Shown here in pieces: positions 1-7,906 of a stretch of DNA of 20,625 nucleotides. The DNA is taken from positions 1-20,625 of the forward strand of contig JASHQT010000361.1 in assembly GCA_030039005.1 (NCBI GenBank), written 5' to 3'. Below the pieces are notes generated by a model. The model had not been told where the DNA came from and searched no databases. It saw only the letters and a list, made by a program, of their open reading frames with translations. Position 1 is the stretch's first letter. Each line of letters starts with the position of its first letter. The DNA is from Bryobacteraceae bacterium. Its GTDB lineage: Bacteria; Acidobacteriota; Terriglobia; Bryobacterales; Bryobacteraceae. Position numbers and translations under genes: made by a program.

Positions 1-525
1 TTCACGGGCTTGCGCGTAAGCGAGCTAGTAGGGCTTCGCTGGCGTAACGTGCATGCGGATGCGATTACGATTGAGGAGCGGTATTGCCGGGGCGATTGGG
101 GCGCGCCGAAAAGCGAGTCCAGCAATGCGACCATTCCGGTTAACCGTGCCGTCATCGAACGCATTCATCGGCTGAAGCTTCTGACGGTGGAAGTCAAGGC
201 CGGGCATGCAACGCGGCGTTACCGCGCGGTGAAATCGGATGCGCCGGGCGATTTGGTGTTTCAGTCGGTAGCCTCCGGCGCTCCGATGCGGGACAACAAT
301 ATCCTGGTGCGGCATATCAAGCCTGTCGCGCGGAACCTGAAATTAGGTTTCGTCAACTGGCGCTGTTTGCGGACTTCCTACGCGACCTGGCTCAAGCTCA
401 AGGGCGCGGATGTGAAGGATGCGCAAGCGCTGATGCGGCATAGCCGGGCCAGCACGACGCTGGATTATTACCAGCAGTTCGTGCCGGACTCGCAACGGAG
501 GGTGGTGGATAGACTCGTCAACTGA
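1..525 (+). CDS. Tyrosine recombinase (phage-type integrase), C-terminal part
   Basis: Site-specific recombinase of the tyrosine family, cut by the window start; the frame is open from base 1 with 174 codons and a TGA stop. It begins inside the first catalytic box (TGLRVSEL, Arg at residue 5). A possible beta-hairpin Lys is residue 37 (GAPKSESS). The second box reads RCLRTSYATW, with catalytic Arg 124 but Arg 121 where most relatives have His. The last box is LMRHSRASTTLDYYQQF, with His 147 and nucleophile Tyr 157. The ttg at position 10 is internal, not a start. The N-terminal DNA-binding (SAM-like) domain must lie left of the window. About 100 bp after the stop lies a tRNA-Phe 3' fragment, so this is probably the integrase of an element inserted in a tRNA gene. 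The His-to-Arg change may be tolerated or may signal decay. Confidence 0.93.
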   Translation, partial: FTGLRVSELVGLRWRNVHADAITIEERYCRGDWGAPKSESSNATIPVNRAVIERIHRLKLLTVEVKAGHATRRYRAVKSDAPGDLVFQSVASGAPMRDNNILVRHIKPVARNLKLGFVNWRCLRTSYATWLKLKGADVKDAQALMRHSRASTTLDYYQQFVPDSQRRVVDRLVN

Positions 526-1068
526 AGGCTGGCGATTTATTCCATTATCATTCCAAAATTATGGGCGTTTCGAGAGGGAAAACGATGGGTAAGTCAGGCG
601 GAATCAGTCAGTTGAGATTGGGCGAGTCCAGCCCTGAAAAGGCTGGCGTCGGCGGTTCGATTCCGTCCCTGGCCACCATCCTAAACCGCTGATTCGCATT
701 CAGTTACTTACCTGCCCTTCCGCCTGCGCCAAATCTGTGTCGTGGATTTTCCGAATCAGGGTATCCTGACGGCCCTGATACTCTTCGGTCCACTATCGGA
801 TTGGGGCCGCGTTTTGCCGTCTGCACACATCAGGCACAAAAATCGTCCTCGAGGAAGTGCCGATCCCGAAACAAAGATGCCGGCCAGCGAAAGTGCCGTT
901 GCCTTTTGTGGGTACAAACGTTTGGCCTTTCGAACCCCCGGCGAGTTGCTCAACCACACGGTCGCCAGAGTACTGAACCTTTGCTCGAGCCAAAGAACGG
1001 ACCCATCGTGGCAAGCCAATGGGCTTGGGACACGTCGAAGCAGCATGCTGAAGCCGTTGATCGGATCA
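526..1068. other. Intergenic region at the element/chromosome junction
   Basis: No convincing gene. It contains the tRNA-Phe 3' fragment at 629-678 and, just before it, GTCAG repeated at 593-597 and 607-611, a weak candidate for integrase arm sites. From 679 to 1068 the open frames on both strands have no recognisable domain and no good ribosome site. A 10-bp palindrome (cagcatgctg) lies at about 1041-1050, but it has no T-run and is not a convincing terminator for the minus-strand gene ending at 1069. Confidence 0.6.
629..678 (+). other. tRNA-Phe(GAA) 3' fragment, probable att site remnant
   Basis: The 3' two thirds of a tRNA-Phe gene. The anticodon arm is CAGCC / CTGAAAA / GGCTG (629-645, anticodon GAA at 636-638), followed by a five-base variable loop (646-650), the T-arm GGCGG / TTCGATT / CCGTC (651-667), the acceptor 3' strand CCTGGCC (668-674), discriminator A, and encoded CCA (676-678). 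The partner 5' acceptor strand GGCCAGG and a canonical D-arm are absent from the preceding bases, so no complete tRNA can fold here. With a tyrosine recombinase ending 100 bp upstream, this fits the host tRNA 3' half left at the far end of an island after integration, with the intact tRNA outside the window to the left. Confidence 0.9.
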
Positions 1069-1950
1069 TTACCTGACGTGGTTGAGCGTGGTCTCTACAA
1101 AATCGCCCAGCTGCTCCGCGCTGAACTGGTTGCCCTCGAGGTTGGCCGCCAGTTTGCCGGCGCGGTCAATGACAAGCGTATGCAGGGAATGCGCCAGAGA
1201 CCCCTCATCTGGCCAGAAGTTCAGGCCAAACCTGCGGCACACCGCCTTTACCTCAGCGGGTGTTCCAGTCAAAAAGTGCCACGAATTCGGATCGGCGTTC
1301 CAGGTGCTCGCGTACTTCGCCAGGACCTCCGGCGTGTCGTGAGCCGGATCGAAGCTGATGCTCAGCAACACCAGATCGCTGCCCATCCTCGCCGCGAAGC
1401 GCTTCTGAACGCGTCCGAAATTGTTGGACAGCCGGAAACAAAAATCCGGGAGCGGACAACTGGTGTAAATGAAGGTGACTCCCACCACCTTGCCCGCGAA
1501 CCGTGAAAGGCTCACGCGCTGCCCGGTCTGATCGGTGAGCGTGAAGTCCGGCACCGGCTCCCCGATGGCAATCGGCGCCGGCGGAGGATTCGCTTTGTCG
1601 AGTCTGGCCAGCATTTCCAGCCGGCGAACCAGCAGCGGTTCCTGCGCCAGATTTTCGTATTCATGAAGGCGAACGTTCTCGGCATAGGAGCGATCTTTTT
1701 CCACGACCAGGGTAAAATCCACAAACATACTGGGCTTCAGGCCTTCGAGGGCTTTCGACTCGCGTACCACGATCGGCATCACCATGGCTTTCATGTACCC
1801 GGGGACAGCCGTACAGGATGCGACAAAAGTTCGATGCGGCTTGTCTATGCTCAGGATCAGCGCGGTAACCGGGTAGCGCGCCGCCGCGGCAGCGCCGACC
1901 TTATCTACAAAAAAACAAGCCGCAAGGGCCAATAACAGCGCGCCTTTCAT
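1069..1950 (-). CDS. CusF-like + SCO1/SenC copper/thioredoxin-fold protein
   Basis: Exported protein of 293 aa. Start: ATG at 1950, preceded by AAGGGAG and overlapping the upstream stop as ATGA. Signal peptide about residues 1-23. Residues about 25-98 resemble the CusF-type copper-binding domain, with PGYMKAMVMP (Met 53, 56, 58), though the usual preceding His appears as Cys 46. Residues about 128-293 are a SCO/redoxin domain: EPVPDFTLTD, then CPLPDFC (Cys 165 and Cys 171, CX5C rather than the CX3C of classic Sco1), and the conserved metal-ligand His 254 in LAHSLHTLVID. SCO proteins deliver copper to, or reduce, cuproenzymes such as CuA oxidase; here the client is unknown because no oxidase gene is in the window. 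It is the last gene of a three-gene minus-strand operon and is translationally coupled to the CRTAC1 fusion gene. Confidence 0.88.
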   Translation of the reverse strand: MKGALLLALAACFFVDKVGAAAAARYPVTALILSIDKPHRTFVASCTAVPGYMKAMVMPIVVRESKALEGLKPSMFVDFTLVVEKDRSYAENVRLHEYENLAQEPLLVRRLEMLARLDKANPPPAPIAIGEPVPDFTLTDQTGQRVSLSRFAGKVVGVTFIYTSCPLPDFCFRLSNNFGRVQKRFAARMGSDLVLLSISFDPAHDTPEVLAKYASTWNADPNSWHFLTGTPAEVKAVCRRFGLNFWPDEGSLAHSLHTLVIDRAGKLAANLEGNQFSAEQLGDFVETTLNHVR

Positions 1951-4559
1951 GGAACTCCCTTCGCGCCCCCCAGGCGCACCCGGCGACGCTCCAGCTTCGT
2001 GTATTCCGTGGCAAACTCTTTGATCTCGATAAACTGGTTCTTTCCCACGTTGGAAAATGTCTGCGGCGTCCCGCTGCCTCCGGGCCATAATATTTCGATG
2101 CTCACGTTCTGCGCCGATTTCCCTAACCCGATATGCTGCTCCAATGGCGATGCGCCGAAGGATCCTCCGCTGTTGACGGTGCGATAGATGGAGCGCACGG
2201 CGCCGGTCTGGTCTTTCACGGTTACTTTGATCCGGGCTCCGATCGCGGATCTGTTTGCCTTCACTCCCACCAGCTTCAAACTGATCCAGTCATTGCCATT
2301 GCCGGGGTTTTCGAACAGACGGAAAGCATGGCTGTCCCCGGGGACTGCGCCGCCGATCGAAGTAATGATGTCTTCATCGCCGTCGCTGTCGATGTCCGCG
2401 AAGGCGACACCGTGTCCCTTGTGCAGTTCGCCCGTGCCGGAGGAAGCCGTGACGTCGACAAAGGATTTTCCCTCCTTGTTGCGGAGCAGCACATTCGGGA
2501 GCAGCGAGGCATACGAAGGATTTCCCGTGCCGAGATAGATATCTAAATAGCCATCGTTGTCCACGTCGCCGAAATTCGCCCCCATGGGCATGAAGACCTT
2601 GTTTAGTCCGGTCTCTTTGGAAACGTCCTGGAACTTTCCATTCCCCAGGTTGCGGTATAACTTCATGGTCCCGGCTTTTTGCGCAAGCCCGAGGTAAGTC
2701 GCCATGGTTTCCTCGATCGACGCGTAAAAGCTCCCGACAAACAAGTCGGGCCAGCCATCGTTGTCGTAATCGAAAAACCACGCCCCAAACCCCCTTCCGA
2801 CGCCGGGTACGCCGGCCTGGCTGGCGATTTCGGTAAATGTCCCGTTGTGATTGTTGTGGTAAAGAAAGTTGGCGCCATTCTGGTTGGAAACGTAGAAATC
2901 CACGTAGCCGTCGTTGTCGTAATCGGCCGCGGCGACCGCCTTGGTGAAGGCGCTCCGGTCGATACCCGCGGAATGCGAGATGTCCGTGAAGGTGCCGTCG
3001 CCATTATTCAGGAAGAGCTGGCTGGGGCCGGTCTCGTTGCCCACGAAAAGGTCGAGAAAACCGTCGTTGTTGATATCGGCCCACGCCGCCGCCTGTGTAT
3101 TTGTAGCCGGAGTCGCGAGCCCGCTCTCTTTGGTAACATCCGTGAAAGTCCCGTTGCAATTGTTGCGAAGCAGCGACTTGCGCTGCGCCACGTTCTGCGA
3201 CTGCCATGCTCCCCGCAAAACCAGAAGGTCGGTGCACCCATCGTTGTTGTAGTCGGCTTGCACCAGGTTCAGGGCGACGCCCAACTGGTCGCTGAGCCCG
3301 GCTTTTGCGGCCTGATCGGTGAACGTTCCGTCTCCGTTGTTATGGAAAAAGTGCATCGGTTCGCAGGCATCGTAGGTCGAGGTAACCACGTCAAACCGGC
3401 CGTTATTCTCGAAATCGTCGACCGCCACGCCGGAAGCCATCGCAAACAGATTCAGCCCTGCCTGAGGAGCCACATCGGTGAAGCGTCCGATGCTCTCACT
3501 GGATCCAAATGTCGCGAGTGGCAGCAGGTATCGTGGCGGAACGCCGGAGGGGTGCTTCCCCAGCGTCATGTAAACCAGGTTCAGCAGCCATTTCACTTCG
3601 AGATCATCGGGCTTTCGGTCGAGATACTTCGTGAAATATTCAATGGCTTTCGCCGAGGCGGCTGTTTGCGTGTAATGGAGATCCGGACGAATCGGAAAAA
3701 TACACCGCTCACCCGGATGCCGATAGACGTCGTTGTCCATCTCGGATTTGTGCAGGTAACCGACCCCCAGCACTTCTTCCATCAGCGGCACAGCCCGTGG
3801 AACATCCGCCAGGGCGATCCGATAGGCGATCTCCCACTCCGCGACAGCGTGGGCCATATCGCCCTGATAAGCGTAGAGCTGCCCCCTGGTCATGTAAACA
3901 TCCAGGGCGTCGTTCGGCCTTGTGGACTTGGCGTGCAGCGGGCTCTCTTTGTTCGCCGGGTCCACCAGCGCGTCCAGCTCCTTCATGAGCGTCAACGGCG
4001 ACTGACGGTAGGCCTCGCAGACCGCATGCAAGTCCTGGCTCCAGCCTTCCGGCATGGTGCGATGGAATAAACGCGACATGGCCTCATCCTGTCCGCCCAC
4101 CAGGGGAGCCAGCCTGATGCTCCCTTCGGCGCTGATGGCGGCCTGGAGGGCGCGGTCGGCCTTCCCCAGATCCGCGGCCTCCGCGGCCGTCAACACCTGC
4201 AGAATCGCGTACCCGGATGGTAATTTAACGACGCTCGAAAGCTGCCCCGGTTGTACGGCGCGCAGCCCGTCTCGCAATTCGTCCCGCAGCGAGGCAGGAT
4301 CGATTTTCCCCAGGAAGCCCCCTTCGGAGGATGTCGGATCCACGGACTCTTCGCGCGCCAGGACGGCGAAATCGGCGCCCGCCTTCAACCGGTTCAGAAT
4401 AGCCTGCGCATCTTCGGCTGAATTCACCACGATCAGCCGCACGGGAATCGCGTTCGCATCATCTCCCGTTCGCGCAACGCGCGAAGAAAGGATTAGAACG
4501 AGGACGACGACCGCCACTGGATACGCAGTCTGGCGCAAGACTTTCACGGAGAAATGCAT
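1947..4559 (-). CDS. PPIC-type prolyl isomerase / TPR / VCBS-ASPIC (CRTAC1) fusion protein
   Basis: Large exported protein, 870 aa from ATG 4559. An ATG four codons upstream (4571) is possible; neither has a clear ribosome site. Signal or anchor segment about residues 11-27. Residues about 38-125 match a parvulin/SurA-like rotamase domain (FAVLAREESVD, SEGGFLGKID, LPSGYAILQV). Residues about 215-345 are TPR-like and end in the WLLNLVYMTLG block seen before CRTAC1 domains. Residues about 355-740 hold repeated VCBS/FG-GAP units with Ca-binding DxDNDG loops (ADYNNDG, ADINNDG, ADYDNDG, FDYDNDG, GDVDNDG, ADIDSDGDED). Residues about 770-855 are the ASPIC/UnbV domain (NRSAIGARI, GGSFGASP, HIGLGK). 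The function of this family is unknown; a calcium-stabilised propeller and a folding domain suggest an extracytoplasmic scaffold or chaperone. It follows the TPR gene and overlaps the SCO gene. Confidence 0.87.
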   Translation of the reverse strand: MHFSVKVLRQTAYPVAVVVLVLILSSRVARTGDDANAIPVRLIVVNSAEDAQAILNRLKAGADFAVLAREESVDPTSSEGGFLGKIDPASLRDELRDGLRAVQPGQLSSVVKLPSGYAILQVLTAAEAADLGKADRALQAAISAEGSIRLAPLVGGQDEAMSRLFHRTMPEGWSQDLHAVCEAYRQSPLTLMKELDALVDPANKESPLHAKSTRPNDALDVYMTRGQLYAYQGDMAHAVAEWEIAYRIALADVPRAVPLMEEVLGVGYLHKSEMDNDVYRHPGERCIFPIRPDLHYTQTAASAKAIEYFTKYLDRKPDDLEVKWLLNLVYMTLGKHPSGVPPRYLLPLATFGSSESIGRFTDVAPQAGLNLFAMASGVAVDDFENNGRFDVVTSTYDACEPMHFFHNNGDGTFTDQAAKAGLSDQLGVALNLVQADYNNDGCTDLLVLRGAWQSQNVAQRKSLLRNNCNGTFTDVTKESGLATPATNTQAAAWADINNDGFLDLFVGNETGPSQLFLNNGDGTFTDISHSAGIDRSAFTKAVAAADYDNDGYVDFYVSNQNGANFLYHNNHNGTFTEIASQAGVPGVGRGFGAWFFDYDNDGWPDLFVGSFYASIEETMATYLGLAQKAGTMKLYRNLGNGKFQDVSKETGLNKVFMPMGANFGDVDNDGYLDIYLGTGNPSYASLLPNVLLRNKEGKSFVDVTASSGTGELHKGHGVAFADIDSDGDEDIITSIGGAVPGDSHAFRLFENPGNGNDWISLKLVGVKANRSAIGARIKVTVKDQTGAVRSIYRTVNSGGSFGASPLEQHIGLGKSAQNVSIEILWPGGSGTPQTFSNVGKNQFIEIKEFATEYTKLERRRVRLGGAKGVP

Positions 4560-4635
4560 GGTGGGGGGCATGATTATACCGCCAGGGAAGGCAACGCTTT
4601 TGCGGCAGGACGCCAGCCGTTCGCCTTGATTAAGA

Positions 4636-6063
4636 TCAAGGGTGTGACCCAAGTTGCGCCAACCCCTGGTCAATCTGCGCCAGCAAGTTGGGAGGGCCTG
4701 ACTGGACTACCAGGGGCCGGGCTTGTTTTAGACGCTCGATCGCCTTGGCCGGGTCGCCGGTGTTGGCGTAGGCTTGCGCCAGGGTCATCAGGAAGAGAGG
4801 CGTGACCTTGTCATTTCGGTCGAGGGCAGGGAGCAACACGGAGATGGCATCACGGCTACGGCCTGTAGTGATCAGAAGCTGGCCCAGCATCAGCCGGGCT
4901 GGACGAAACGAAGGATCCACCGACAATGCGAGGCGATAATGTTCGATCGCCTCGGCAAGCCGATGCTGCCTCATCAGTATATCCGCGAACCAGGCCTGAG
5001 CCTCCCCGTCGTCGGGTTTTAATGAGATCCCTTTCTCGATCGCAGCAGCGGCCGCTCCATATTTACCCTGGCTGGCAAGAGCAGTGCCATAGTACAGATA
5101 GACCTGCGGAACATCAGGGCTGACTCGGCTGGCGGTCGCGTAGAGGGCCTCCACTTCCTCCGGAGACGACTGGTTCGGGAACTGAGCCATATATAGAAGG
5201 TTCACGAGACAATCCGGGTTGTCCGGATGGCGCGTCAAAACCTCCTTATAAATCCGCGATGCCTCGTCGAACTGTCTATGATCCATGAGCCGTTTGGCTT
5301 CGGCCAAGCGATTTTCAATACCGGTCGCCAGCTTCAGGACTTCGCGGAGCAACCCGTCCTCCGATGGCGGGTTCCGGCCTTTGTAGCTCTCCGCCAACCG
5401 GTAGTTTTTCTCGGACTCTGCGTTGTGCCCCAGCCTCCTTCCGGCTTCCGCCAGGCCGAACCATGCGGCCCCGTATGTTGGGTACGCCTCCGAAGCCCGG
5501 CGGTAGAAATCTTCCGCCGCAGTGAAGTCCCCTTGCGCGAACTTAAGCCGCCCCAGGGTGTAGAGCGTCTCGGCTGAGCCGGGATTTTGCGCCAGTAGCG
5601 GCTCGAGCACAGCGTCGCTTTCCCCGAAACGTCCCAGTTTCAGGAGCAGCGCCCCGCGCTTCAGGATAGCGGGCGTATAGTCCGGGCGGATACGCAATGC
5701 GTCTGAAACTGCAGCCAGAGCTTCATCCGGCCGGCCCGCATTTTCCTGCGCAACAGCCAGATAATATCGCCATGCGAATTGGTTAGGGTCCAGACGAATG
5801 GCCCGTTCGTAGGCGAGCGCGGCGGGCGAATAAAGCGTGTGGGCTTCGAGCACCATACCGAAACGTCCGGAAGCTTGCGCACTCTTGGGCTGTGCCGTGG
5901 CCTCGTCGCGAGCCTTCTCAATCGCAGCGCGCACGTCCGGGTCGAGACCATCCAGGGAAACGGCCGGGATGGGCGGAACCGGGCGGGAGCAGGAAATATC
6001 GAAGACCCAAATCAATAGCGCGGCTAAGGTCCCCACACTAATTGCCGCCGTTCCCCGCTTCAC
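4636..6063 (-). CDS. Exported TPR-repeat protein (probable lipoprotein)
   Basis: 475 aa from GTG at 6063; longer starts would run into the divergent gene. A hydrophobic segment (about residues 5-21) ends in FDISCSRP; Cys 25 could be lipidated, but Asp at -3 is not canonical, so simple anchoring is an alternative. From about residue 60 to the end there are ten or eleven tetratricopeptide repeats of about 34 residues (for example YYLAVAQENAGRPDEALAAV, YTLGRLKFAQGDFTAAEDFY, WFADILMRQHRLAEAIEHYR), with one linker around residues 240-260. TPR solenoids bind protein partners, and no enzymatic domain is visible. It is the first gene of the minus-strand operon with the PPIase/CRTAC1 fusion (gap about 75 bp) and SCO, and is divergent from another CRTAC1 gene, so a partner role for CRTAC1 proteins is plausible. 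Confidence 0.88.
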   Translation of the reverse strand: MKRGTAAISVGTLAALLIWVFDISCSRPVPPIPAVSLDGLDPDVRAAIEKARDEATAQPKSAQASGRFGMVLEAHTLYSPAALAYERAIRLDPNQFAWRYYLAVAQENAGRPDEALAAVSDALRIRPDYTPAILKRGALLLKLGRFGESDAVLEPLLAQNPGSAETLYTLGRLKFAQGDFTAAEDFYRRASEAYPTYGAAWFGLAEAGRRLGHNAESEKNYRLAESYKGRNPPSEDGLLREVLKLATGIENRLAEAKRLMDHRQFDEASRIYKEVLTRHPDNPDCLVNLLYMAQFPNQSSPEEVEALYATASRVSPDVPQVYLYYGTALASQGKYGAAAAAIEKGISLKPDDGEAQAWFADILMRQHRLAEAIEHYRLALSVDPSFRPARLMLGQLLITTGRSRDAISVLLPALDRNDKVTPLFLMTLAQAYANTGDPAKAIERLKQARPLVVQSGPPNLLAQIDQGLAQLGSHP

Positions 6064-6097
6064 AATTTGACCTGATGTTATACCTTGTGGGATTGTG
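6061..6097. promoter_or_regulatory. Divergent start region with terminal inverted repeat
   Basis: Only 31 bp separate the two divergent genes. The segment begins CACAAT and ends ATTGTG, so each strand reads ATTGTG at its own start and the two GTG start codons are the ends of the inverted repeat. On the minus strand TATAAC at 6077-6082 could be a -10 box, with TTGCAA (6098-6103) 15 bp upstream as a poor -35. That would leave the TPR gene a leader of fewer than 10 bases. No good separate promoter for the plus gene is visible; it might lie inside the TPR coding region. Confidence 0.35.
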
Positions 6098-7822
6098 TTG
6101 CAAGTGAAATCGCGGTATTTCCTGCTCGCGCTGCTTGGCCTTTGCATCTCGTGCAAGCCCTCCCCGCCGCACAGCGCTCCCCTCTTTGAGGATGTCGCCA
6201 GACAGAGCGGGATCGATTTCTGGCAGTATTCCGGCGCGACGGGAGAATACCTGTTACCTGAAGTGATGGGGTCCGGGGCCGCGCTAATCGATTACGACAA
6301 TGACGGGGATCTGGATGTTTTTCTGGTCCAGGGCTATCCGGTCGGTCCGCGGGGCAATGCCTTGGTCCCGGTACCCGCGGGATGGAAACCCGGCAACCGT
6401 CTGTTCCGCAATAACCTCAATCCCAGCGGCAAACCCAGCTTCACCGACGTTACCGAATCGGCCGGCCTGGGGCATGCCGATCAGGGCATGGGCGTCGCGG
6501 CTGGTGACTATGATAACGACGGCTACACCGACCTTTATGTCACAAATTACGGGCACAACATTCTTTATCACAACAATGGAAACGGCACTTTTACAGACGT
6601 GACCGCAGCCGCGGGAGTGGCCTCATCCGGCTGGTCCACCAGTGCCGCGTTTATCGACTACGATCGGGACGGCCTCCTCGATCTGGCCGTGGTTCACTAC
6701 GTCGAGTTTCTGGGCGGCCCTTGTTTTTTGCCACAGGGTTCAAAGGACTATTGCGGGCCGAAGCCATTTAAACCAACTGTGACGCAACTTTTTCACAACC
6801 TGGGGAACGGGCGATTCAAAGACGTGACGGAAGAAGTGGGCCTGAACGCCAAAAGGGGGCCGGGGTTGGGTATTCTGACCGGAGATTTCGGTACAGACGG
6901 CTATCCGGGCTTCCTGGTGGCCAACGATGGCGCGGCCAATCATCTCTGGATCAGTTCTCCGCGCACGCCGCAATCGAACCCGAAGGACCGAGTATTCCAC
7001 GAGGGGGGCCTCACGCACGGGCTCGCCTACGCTTCCGACGGCCAGGCCCGTGCCGGCATGGGCATTGCGGCCGGAGACATTTACGGCGACGGAGGCGAAT
7101 CGGTGATCGTCACCAACCTTCCCACCGAGTCGTTCACCGTGTTCCAGCGGCAGCCGAACGGAGAATTCGCCGATGCCACCGAGCAAAGCGGAATATCCCA
7201 CATTTCCCTGCCTTACAGCGGGTTTGGCGTCGGCTTGCTCGATATGGAAAATCGCGGACTGCTTGATTTTTTCAGCGCTAATGGAGCGGTGGCTGCCATG
7301 GCGACCGAGCAGGGCGAGAAGTATCCGTACCGCCAACGCAACTTATTGCTGCGCAACAGAGGCAAGGGACAGGGATTCGAGGACATCACCGCTTCGGCCG
7401 GATCCGCGCTGCAGCCCGTGGAGGTCGGCCGGGCGGCGGTTTTCGGCGATGTGAACAACGACGGCGGGATCGATATTCTGGTCACCACCAACAATGGCCC
7501 CGCGCACCTGCTGTTGAACACAGTGCCCCACCGCGGTCATTGGATCTTGGTTCATCTGGAGGGGGTCCGCACCAACCGTTCCGGATACGGAAGCGTGGTG
7601 GAACTGGTGCGGAAAAACGGCACATCGGCCAGACGCTGGGTGAGGGGCGATGGCAGTTATCTCGCGGCCAATGATCCCAGAGTACATTTCGGGTTAGGCA
7701 AAGACACCGAGGTGGATCGCATCCAGGTCCACTGGCTGGCCGGGGAATGCGAGGCGTGGCCGCAGACGGTGGTGGATCGGATTGTGAATCTGCGCGAAGG
7801 TACCGGCCAGCCCTGCCACTGA
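6095..7822 (+). CDS. CRTAC1-type protein (VCBS repeats + ASPIC/UnbV)
   Basis: 575 aa from GTG 6095; TTG 6098 and GTG 6104 are alternatives, and only a weak GTGGGA precedes them. The N-terminus is hydrophobic (YFLLALLGLCISCKPSPP) with Cys 20 as a possible lipidation site. VCBS/FG-GAP units follow from about residue 30, with intact loops IDYDNDGDLD, GDYDNDGYTD, IDYDRDGLLD and DVNNDGGID. Several later loops are degraded (GDFGTDGYPG, GDIYGDGGES, DMENRGLLD). A family-typical Cys pair occurs in PCFLPQGSKDYCGPK. The C-terminal ASPIC/UnbV domain (NRSGYGSVV, GSYLAANDPRVHFGLG) ends at about residue 570. The biochemical role of the family is not established; such proteins are exported and probably bind calcium. 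It is transcribed away from the TPR-CRTAC1-SCO operon, and convergent with the TonB-type gene across a shared hairpin. Confidence 0.9.
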   Translation: MLQVKSRYFLLALLGLCISCKPSPPHSAPLFEDVARQSGIDFWQYSGATGEYLLPEVMGSGAALIDYDNDGDLDVFLVQGYPVGPRGNALVPVPAGWKPGNRLFRNNLNPSGKPSFTDVTESAGLGHADQGMGVAAGDYDNDGYTDLYVTNYGHNILYHNNGNGTFTDVTAAAGVASSGWSTSAAFIDYDRDGLLDLAVVHYVEFLGGPCFLPQGSKDYCGPKPFKPTVTQLFHNLGNGRFKDVTEEVGLNAKRGPGLGILTGDFGTDGYPGFLVANDGAANHLWISSPRTPQSNPKDRVFHEGGLTHGLAYASDGQARAGMGIAAGDIYGDGGESVIVTNLPTESFTVFQRQPNGEFADATEQSGISHISLPYSGFGVGLLDMENRGLLDFFSANGAVAAMATEQGEKYPYRQRNLLLRNRGKGQGFEDITASAGSALQPVEVGRAAVFGDVNNDGGIDILVTTNNGPAHLLLNTVPHRGHWILVHLEGVRTNRSGYGSVVELVRKNGTSARRWVRGDGSYLAANDPRVHFGLGKDTEVDRIQVHWLAGECEAWPQTVVDRIVNLREGTGQPCH

Positions 7823-7837
7823 CGATCCGAACAAACA

Positions 7838-7863
7838 GGCCTCACCGGTTGCCCGGCGAGGCC
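7838..7863. terminator. Hairpin terminator between convergent genes
   Basis: The stem is GGCCTC-a-CCGG, loop TTGC, then CCGG-c-GAGGCC: ten pairs with one A/C mismatch. On the minus strand the hairpin is followed by the T-rich TGTTTGTT, so it best fits termination of the TonB-type gene ending at 7907. On the plus strand it lies 15 bp after the CRTAC1 stop but lacks a T-run, so there it may only slow or protect the transcript end. Confidence 0.65.
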
Positions 7864-7906
7864 CATGACTTAAAGGCGAACGGTTTAATAGCGAAGCGGC
7901 GCTGCG

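Noticed and set aside
603..678. A complete tRNA gene
   Set aside because: The required GGCCAGG acceptor 5' strand and canonical D-arm are absent upstream; only the 3' part folds.
742..1506. 254-codon plus-strand open frame
   Set aside because: Its second half is antisense to the clear SCO domain gene, it has no recognisable domain and composition typical of a shadow frame.
2679..4070. 463-codon plus-strand open frame opposite the CRTAC1 fusion gene
   Set aside because: It is the complement of VCBS repeats (regular GTCGTTG runs); the minus strand has clear domains and the plus product has none.
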